Below, one piece after another: positions 35,178 through 40,420 of a stretch of DNA of 64,000 nucleotides; position 1 is the stretch's first letter, and every line of letters starts with the position of its first letter. Below the pieces are notes generated by a model. That model was not told where the DNA came from. It did not search any database and saw only the letters and a program-made list of their open reading frames with translations. A program made the translations under genes and the position numbers. The DNA is from Clostridium sp. BNL1100 (GTDB lineage: Bacteria > Bacillota > Clostridia > Acetivibrionales > DSM-1351), in NCBI RefSeq assembly GCF_000244875.1, contig NC_016791.1, positions 2,733,001 to 2,797,000 on the forward strand. Reading direction: 5' to 3'.

Positions 35178-36686
35178 TTATGTACATTTACACATTTCTG
35201 ATATTTGTTCATCATATGACATGTAATCATCATCATCTATATTCTCATCATCAGATATTAAATCAGCATATATATTTTTTAGTTTGTTAATTGCTTGTGA
35301 CATACAATCTACTTCGTCATCATTAACCCCTTTTGGAAATTTACAACATTCGTCTATAAATTCTTCTATCCATGGTGCTATATCATATGATGGTAAATAT
35401 ACATGTCCTGCTTCTATTTGTGGTGATATAGCTGATACTCTTGCTTCTTTACTTTCTTTAGGTGTAACTGGAATAATGTAAGGAATTGAACTTCTAAGAG
35501 TAGATATTATTGCTGAACCATTTGCCTTATCTTCAATGTATATAGAGTTAATATCAGAATGTTTACTGTTCATAGTTTTAATAGCTTTAACAGTATCAAC
35601 AAAGTCCATTCGTTTCTTAATCCTATCAATTAGAAACATGTCATTCCCTATCTTACCCCATACTTGTATAGCAACAAAGTCTGATTTCTTACTATCTTTG
35701 AATGTTGCATCTACTGATATTATCTTTAATCCCATCTTAGGTAATGTAACATATTTCTTCCACCATTCACGCTTTAGCATATTACCTTCTGCTGATGTTG
35801 GCTTACCTTGAAATAATGCTAACCATGTTCTACTACCTTCATCGGTATAATAGTTCTTTTTAAACTTTTTTAACCATGCATTATCTTTGCCTATCTCTGG
35901 GAATAAAGCATCTCCCACTTTACGTCCTAATATATCCCCTTCTTCTGCTTCACAAGTAATATTGATATACATTGCATCATCTTTATTATGTTGTAATATT
36001 CTGCCTGTCAAATCATCTTCATGCCATCTCGTTTGGATAACTATTACCTTACCTTTAGCTGATAATCTAGTGATAACTGAACTCATCCACTCATCCCATA
36101 CTTTATTACGGTATGTTTCTGATTCTGCTTCTTGTCTATTCTTTATAGGATCATCAACAATAATCAAATCCGCTGGTTGTCCTGTTATTCCTGCCATAAT
36201 ACCACGTGATAACATAGAACCTTTACGACCTTTTATATCAAACTCTGTGATTGATTTACTAGTAGGTGATAGTTCTATATCAAATATCTTCTTTCCAAAT
36301 TCCTCAATTTTCTCTTTGTTACGTTTACCGAATCTACTTGCTAAATCATCACCATAAGACACAGCTATAACCCTTTTATCAGGGAATCTACCTAAGTAAT
36401 ATGATGGTAATGTTTCAGTAATTGTATTAGATTTACCATGTTGTGGTGGCAATGATAGACAGAGTATTTGTTTATCTATCTTACCTTCAATAAAGTCCTG
36501 TACAGTCTGACATATATATTCTAAGTGTTTAGCACGTTTCCAATATCCACGATGAACATATTCAACATACTTACAATAGTCTGCTTTTGCTTCTCTGATT
36601 TCCTTTATCTCTAACAGTTTAGTCAATTCTTTCTTTTTGTCATTGGATAAGTTATTGATATCTATATTGTTATTTATTTGTATCAC
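35178..36686 (-). CDS. terL: Terminase large subunit
   Basis: This is the ATP-driven DNA packaging motor with nuclease. The 502-residue product has a Walker A-like motif in CLSLPPQHGKSNTITETLP (about residue 80), a Walker B motif LIIVDDPIKNRQEAES, and coupling motif VIVIQTRWHEDDLTGRILQH. The RNase H-like nuclease domain starts at IISVDATFKDSKKSDFVAI, with the second acidic site YIEDKANGSAII. All motifs look intact. Confidence 0.95.
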   Translation of the reverse strand: MIQINNNIDINNLSNDKKKELTKLLEIKEIREAKADYCKYVEYVHRGYWKRAKHLEYICQTVQDFIEGKIDKQILCLSLPPQHGKSNTITETLPSYYLGRFPDKRVIAVSYGDDLASRFGKRNKEKIEEFGKKIFDIELSPTSKSITEFDIKGRKGSMLSRGIMAGITGQPADLIIVDDPIKNRQEAESETYRNKVWDEWMSSVITRLSAKGKVIVIQTRWHEDDLTGRILQHNKDDAMYINITCEAEEGDILGRKVGDALFPEIGKDNAWLKKFKKNYYTDEGSRTWLALFQGKPTSAEGNMLKREWWKKYVTLPKMGLKIISVDATFKDSKKSDFVAIQVWGKIGNDMFLIDRIKKRMDFVDTVKAIKTMNSKHSDINSIYIEDKANGSAIISTLRSSIPYIIPVTPKESKEARVSAISPQIEAGHVYLPSYDIAPWIEEFIDECCKFPKGVNDDEVDCMSQAINKLKNIYADLISDDENIDDDDYMSYDEQISEMCKCT

Positions 36687-36701
36687 CTTCTTTATTGCAA
36701 T

Positions 36702-36731
36702 AAAAAAAGAACCCTAGTTAATAAGGTTCTT
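36702..36731 (-). terminator. Intrinsic terminator between tyrosine recombinase and terL
   Basis: Minus-strand AAGAACC and GGTTCTT flank a 10-base loop, followed by TTTTTTATTG. It lies 16 bp after the recombinase stop and just before the terL start region. Confidence 0.75.
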
Positions 36732-36746
36732 GATAATTATCTTATA

Positions 36747-37337
36747 TTACATTAAACATAAGTGTTGTGCTATTGCATCTTCTACCTGTTTACTACTTAC
36801 ACCTATATACTTTTGTGTTACTGACAATGCACTATGTTGTAACAATTCCCTTACTAAGGCTACATTACAACCACTTGCATTATATATTTCAGTGGCATAA
36901 AACTTTCTAAAACTATGTGTACTAATATCAGTCAATCCTAAATAATTACATACTATTTGTAAGTTCTTTTGTAATGAGCGTTCAGTAATATCAAATATAG
37001 TTGCAGTTGGTTTTATATTATTTTCTAAGCAGTACATTTTAAGATAATTATATATATCATTATTAACTGTAAAAGTCCTTGATTTACCTGTTTTTTCCTC
37101 TATAATATCAAGCCTATATCTATTACCATCTTTAATGATATTATTTAGCTTTAAGTCTAATATATCACCTATTCTAAGTCCTAAATTAGCCTGCAAAGAT
37201 AACACAGTAGCCATTCTATTATTAGGTTTAAATTTTACACTTTTACCTTCGCACTGATATACAAACCCTTCACGAATAGTATTAATAATTAATTTATATT
37301 GTTCAGTGTCTAATGCTCTAGTTCTTTTATTAGCCAT
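36747..37337 (-). CDS. Compact tyrosine recombinase
   Basis: A 196-residue catalytic-domain protein with all key residues: box I Arg in ANLGLRIGDILDLKL, a beta-turn Lys in IIEEKTGKSRTF, HSFRKFYAT (His-x-x-Arg), LLQHSALSVTQKYIG with the third His and the nucleophile Tyr. No N-terminal core-binding domain of normal size is present. I choose ATG at 37337 because AGGGTGG lies 9 bases before it, rather than the GTG at 37349 which overlaps that site. It lies between terS and terL, an unusual place, beside a cluster of GTTCGT repeats. Confidence 0.85.
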   Translation of the reverse strand: MANKRTRALDTEQYKLIINTIREGFVYQCEGKSVKFKPNNRMATVLSLQANLGLRIGDILDLKLNNIIKDGNRYRLDIIEEKTGKSRTFTVNNDIYNYLKMYCLENNIKPTATIFDITERSLQKNLQIVCNYLGLTDISTHSFRKFYATEIYNASGCNVALVRELLQHSALSVTQKYIGVSSKQVEDAIAQHLCLM

Positions 37338-37383
37338 ATACAAAACCACCCTTATAATTCACTTTATATGTAAATTATATACA

Positions 37384-37487
37384 AAAGTTCGTATAAAGTC
37401 AATAAAAAGTTCGTTTATATGAAATTAAGATTTTTTAACCATTGATAAATAAGCATAGTTCGTAAAAGTATTAGAAATACGAACTAT
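37384..37487. repeat. GTTCGT repeat cluster with perfect inverted repeat
   Basis: Four copies of GTTCGT lie in the terS-recombinase gap: at 37387, 37409 and 37458, and an inverted copy at 37479-37484. The last two are part of a perfect 10-bp inverted repeat ATAGTTCGTA / TACGAACTAT with 13 bp between, which overlaps the terS stop codon. No T-run follows, so it does not look like a terminator. Candidate binding or crossover site of the neighbouring tyrosine recombinase. Confidence 0.65.
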
Positions 37488-37918
37488 TTATTGTTATTAG
37501 ATTCATTTATCAGTTGATTAATTTTACTGTTTAATTCTTCATCAGAAATATTAGTATTATCAGTTTTAATATTGATATCCTGCTTATTATTATATAAACC
37601 AATCATTTCTAATAACATCTTTCTATCAGCGTTATTTTTAGCGTTATTTACACCAAATTTAACACTAGCCAATAGCACATCTGATATATTATTCTTAATA
37701 ATATCCATTACCATATCCCGTCTGAACTCTGCAAATCCTTCTTTTTTCATTGCATCATAATATACTTTACGTTCTACTCCTGCTTCGGCACATATGTCTA
37801 CAACTGTTTTTCCCAAAGAACTGGGATTGCATAATACATCAAGTAATTTTTGTTCTGCGGGGGTTGGTAAATATTTGCTCCTGTCTGTATATTGATTTAA
37901 TCCTAAAGGATTAGTCAT
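37484..37918 (-). CDS. terS: Terminase small subunit
   Basis: The 144-residue product recognises phage DNA for packaging. The N-terminal part has a helix-turn-helix region (AEQKLLDVLCNPSSLGKTVV; DICAEAGVERKVYYDAMKKE), typical of Firmicute small terminases, and the C-terminal half is helical and polar. It stands upstream of terL, with the tyrosine recombinase between them. Confidence 0.8.
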   Translation of the reverse strand: MTNPLGLNQYTDRSKYLPTPAEQKLLDVLCNPSSLGKTVVDICAEAGVERKVYYDAMKKEGFAEFRRDMVMDIIKNNISDVLLASVKFGVNNAKNNADRKMLLEMIGLYNNKQDINIKTDNTNISDEELNSKINQLINESNNNK

Positions 37919-37954
37919 TTTATATCACCTCTTTTCTTATTTTAAAACAAGCCA

Positions 37955-37985
37955 TAAAAAATGAACCTATATCACCATAGGCTCA
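37955..37985 (-). terminator. Intrinsic terminator upstream of terS
   Basis: Minus-strand TGAGCCTA pairs with TAGGTTCA (one G-U pair), 8-base loop, followed by TTTTTTA. It is 16 bp after the 125-residue gene and close before terS. Confidence 0.75.
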
Positions 37986-38001
37986 TTCAATAAATTATAA
38001 T

Positions 38002-38379
38002 TTACCTTGTTATTGTTGTTTCATGATATACTGATATCTTAGGTTCAATATCAATTCCAGCATTCTTTTCATAAACATTCCAAATAACTATTTTATCGTA
38101 ATTTTTAATTACATCGCTCATTGAAATAATTTTTAATGGTACTTTTCCATCGTTTATACTTTCAATAGTACCCTTTAACAATTTAGTCGGAAGTTTTCCT
38201 AAAAATTGCCGATTATAATCCTTTATAAAATCTTCTGATATAATGCGACTAAATGTATAATCCATAAAAGCATTTACAAGAGTTATTTCATTATATTCTT
38301 TTCCAGTTGTCTGCCTTACACCATGGTAAAAATTACCATATTCATCTTTTATTAAATCCGTCAATAATCTAATTTGCAT
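38002..38379 (-). CDS. Hypothetical early/middle protein (125 aa)
   Basis: A 125-residue soluble protein, start MQIRLLTDLIKDEYGNFYHG, with a GGGAGGGGG-type ribosome site. It has alternating strands and helices (GTIESINDGKVPLKIISMSD) and no known motif. It lies between the GIY-YIG gene and terS. Confidence 0.55.
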   Translation of the reverse strand: MQIRLLTDLIKDEYGNFYHGVRQTTGKEYNEITLVNAFMDYTFSRIISEDFIKDYNRQFLGKLPTKLLKGTIESINDGKVPLKIISMSDVIKNYDKIVIWNVYEKNAGIDIEPKISVYHETTITR

Positions 38380-38430
38380 TATAAATACCCCCTCCCAATA
38401 TTATTTTCTTATTATACTTAATATTCTATA

Positions 38431-38620
38431 TTAAATTGTTAAATCCTTTAATTTTTTACATATAATTACATCATAACCCTTACAATACTGCTCCTCAATT
38501 TCTGAAAGCCTTTTTACTGCATCATTTAACAAATTCTTCTTGTACAATATAAAAAGGCAAGCTACCCTGACCGCTGATAACTTCCCCTTTTATAAAGTTG
38601 TCGTTATAATTAAATATACT
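38431..38620 (-). pseudogene. Possible decayed small gene
   Basis: Two short minus-strand reading frames in consecutive positions look like pieces of one gene: one encodes FIKGEVISGQGSLPFYIVQE then stops, and the other, in a shifted frame, encodes LNDAVKRLSEIEEQYCKGYD and ends KKLKDLTI. No start codon with a ribosome site was found. A single frameshift would join them. Weak evidence; it may be chance. Confidence 0.3.
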
Positions 38621-38674
38621 CAGTTAATATTCCAATTAACATAAGTTGTAAGATAATTTATATGCTTTGGTAAG

Positions 38675-39040
38675 TTATACTAAATCATCAATAACCTTAA
38701 TCAGCTCTCCTGCAATTGCTTTATCTGTTCTTTGCAATATAACTCTGTTTCTTCCTTGCGAAATAATGCACTTATTTGCAACTGGATTCATCATAGAATT
38801 ATAAAGTGCTTCATAAAAGAATTTTAGAAGAGTATTTTCAGTTTTCAATGACTTAATTAACCTTACTTCAACTTCACCATTACATTCGTCATAAAGATTT
38901 TGTAATGTCTTATTACTATGGTTGCCTTTTAATAATTGTTTTATATGCTCTACTTTTCTGGTTTCAACGCCACGTGATGAAACGCCTAGGTACAATAAAA
39001 CATCATCAATTAACCTATATATGCCGTATATGTATATAAT
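38675..39040 (-). CDS. GIY-YIG endonuclease-like protein with non-standard start
   Basis: The frame contains the GIY-YIG core: G-I-Y at 39025-39017, then Y-L-G ten residues later (GIYRLIDDVLLYLGVSS), followed by R-x-x-x-H (RKVEHIKQLLKGNHSNKTLQ). A search for ATG, GTG or TTG finds only a TTG at 38995, which would delete the GIY strand. A strong GGAGGTGAGG ribosome site at 39054-39045 stands 4 bases before an ATT at 39040-39038, after an in-frame TGA. ATT would give 121 residues. Either ATT is used as the start or the start codon has been lost. Such proteins are often homing-type or phage nucleases. Confidence 0.65.
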   Translation of the reverse strand: MIYIYGIYRLIDDVLLYLGVSSRGVETRKVEHIKQLLKGNHSNKTLQNLYDECNGEVEVRLIKSLKTENTLLKFFYEALYNSMMNPVANKCIISQGRNRVILQRTDKAIAGELIKVIDDLV

Positions 39041-39060
39041 TAAACCTCACCTCCACGTAA

Positions 39061-39096
39061 AATAGGAACAGATACTTTTAATGTACCTGTTCTATT
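39061..39096 (-). terminator. Hairpin at the end of the BRO gene
   Basis: AATAGGAACAGATAC and GTACCTGTTCTATT form an imperfect stem that includes the BRO stop codon (39080-39078). On the minus strand TATTTTACG follows. The T-run is short, so this is a possible rather than certain terminator. Confidence 0.45.
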
Positions 39097-39797
39097 AATC
39101 TTTTATTTGCATAACCAAGTTTTTGACCGCTACTTTTACGTTCTGTAATTATAATGTTCTTATCTAACTCATCAAGTAATTCAAGTCTTATAGCTGTTTC
39201 AATTGCACTCATATAGTCTTTTGGGTATTCACGCTCAAGGATTGCTTTTCTGACATGCTCTCTTAAATGCTGCTTATACTCTTTAGCATTCATTTTTTTA
39301 TGGTACAAATCTCTCTGTTTTTTACCTAAATCACTATTAACATCTAATATATTCAAAACTACTTCTTTAAGTTTCAATATATCACATTCCTTAATTTGTT
39401 TAGTGATCTGCTTAAATGTATAAGCTTCGACCATATTAGATACTTGCTCCAATGATGCATTAGGATTTATATAACCGCCATTAATTCTAATTTCCTTTAA
39501 TATTTTCTTCACTTCTTTTTTAAATGACTTTGCAATGGGTTTTCTACTTTGCATTAAGACTTCATACAAACCGTCCTCTGTAAGTAGCCATACTTCACGA
39601 TTTTGACCTGATACGTATAATGTACGTTTTAGCTTTTCTTCATCATCAACTAAATCGACCATACGAGATAAATCACTATGTTCTATCCATGTAGCAACAT
39701 CCTTTGCTAAAAATAATGGATTTTGAATATCTCCGTATACAACAAACTCTTTTCCTAAAACTTCCTGACTGTGTACTGCTTTCAATTGCTTACTCAT
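39078..39797 (-). CDS. BRO-N family antirepressor-like protein
   Basis: A 239-residue protein with an N-terminal BRO-N domain (GKEFVVYGDIQNPLFLAKDV; WLLTEDGLYEVLMQSRKPIA; AKSFKKEVKKILKEIRINGG) as in phage antirepressors and virus BRO proteins, and a basic helical C-terminal domain of its own type (HLREHVRKAILEREYPKDYM). Such proteins can counter the phage repressor or act in early gene control. It lies below the structured non-coding block at 39.8-40.1 kb, which would be its leader if transcription comes from upstream. Confidence 0.85.
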   Translation of the reverse strand: MSKQLKAVHSQEVLGKEFVVYGDIQNPLFLAKDVATWIEHSDLSRMVDLVDDEEKLKRTLYVSGQNREVWLLTEDGLYEVLMQSRKPIAKSFKKEVKKILKEIRINGGYINPNASLEQVSNMVEAYTFKQITKQIKECDILKLKEVVLNILDVNSDLGKKQRDLYHKKMNAKEYKQHLREHVRKAILEREYPKDYMSAIETAIRLELLDELDKNIIITERKSSGQKLGYANKRLIEQVH

Positions 39798-40136
39798 AAT
39801 TTTACCATCCTTTTCTCGCTATCAAGTTGCGACCTGAATATTATTTATAGTGTATAACGGTACACTTTTGTGTCCTTTGAGAGATACAGAGAATCCGTTA
39901 ATTCTCTATATCTCCGAAAAGGAGAGACACATTTCTGTACCTCTCAAAACGCACAATTTTTTCCCTTTTAAAACAGTCCAGTAGCTACCCCAAAACTAAG
40001 GTAGCCTAGCCAATAATAAAAATAGGAGGAGTATATTTAAACGGCACTTTGTAATACCGTAAATATCCTATACGTCCGTTCCTCAGTCAGGGAACGGGGC
40101 AAATTGAAGTGAAATTAAGTTTTTTGTCGAAAACTT
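39798..40136 (-). ncRNA. Non-coding stretch dense in hairpins (candidate structured RNA or long leader)
   Basis: No gene is seen in 39798-40420. Nested pairings occur at 39859-39941: outer GGTACA/TGTACC, middle TGTGTC/GACACA, inner 14-bp stem GAGATACAGAGAAT / ATTCTCTATATCTC. Beyond these are GCTACC/GGTAGC (39984, 40000), CCGTTCC/GGAACGG (40076-40097) and AAGTTTT/AAAACTT (40117-40136). Such density is far above what the AT-rich surroundings show. Strand of expression is not certain; the BRO gene lies downstream on the minus strand. Confidence 0.5.
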
Positions 40137-40140
40137 TTTC

Positions 40141-40169
40141 TTTACAAATTAAATCTGTAATGCTATAAT
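40141..40169 (+). promoter_or_regulatory. Strong plus-strand promoter with no plus-strand gene
   Basis: TTTACA, 17-bp spacer, then TATAAT with an extended TGC. A start near 40176 would give a plus-strand RNA that runs into the 3' end of the RNA polymerase gene in antisense. No coding frame follows. It is a good consensus match, but its activity is untested. Confidence 0.55.
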
Positions 40170-40210
40170 TGTTTGAGGAAGAAATAACCCTTTTCAAAAA
40201 AATAATATAT

Positions 40211-40237
40211 AAGAAAGGTGCTGCCATAAGCAACACC
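40211..40237 (-). terminator. Probable terminator downstream of the RNA polymerase gene
   Basis: Minus-strand GGTGTTGC pairs with GCAGCACC (one G-U pair) with a 5-base loop and is followed by TTTCTTATATATTATTTTTTT. It lies 184 bp after the polymerase gene stop. The stretch 40238-40420 between them holds no gene that I can support. Confidence 0.6.
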
Positions 40238-40420
40238 CTCTATTGTAGTCCAATCGAAATGTCTTCACACTTCTCCTACTTCCTTATACTCAACTTTATC
40301 AAATTAGCTACAATGCAGTAATATCAAGGTTTTTAAGAGTTTCTGGGGCATGTTTTTATCTTCAAAATCCGCTATAAGCATTGATATTAATGGATAATTT
40401 TACATTTTCTAAATATGGAA

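Noticed and set aside
40261-40420. A 25-codon minus-strand frame after the polymerase gene
   Set aside because: It is very short, no ribosome site was seen, and it overlaps a region better explained as a transcript end.
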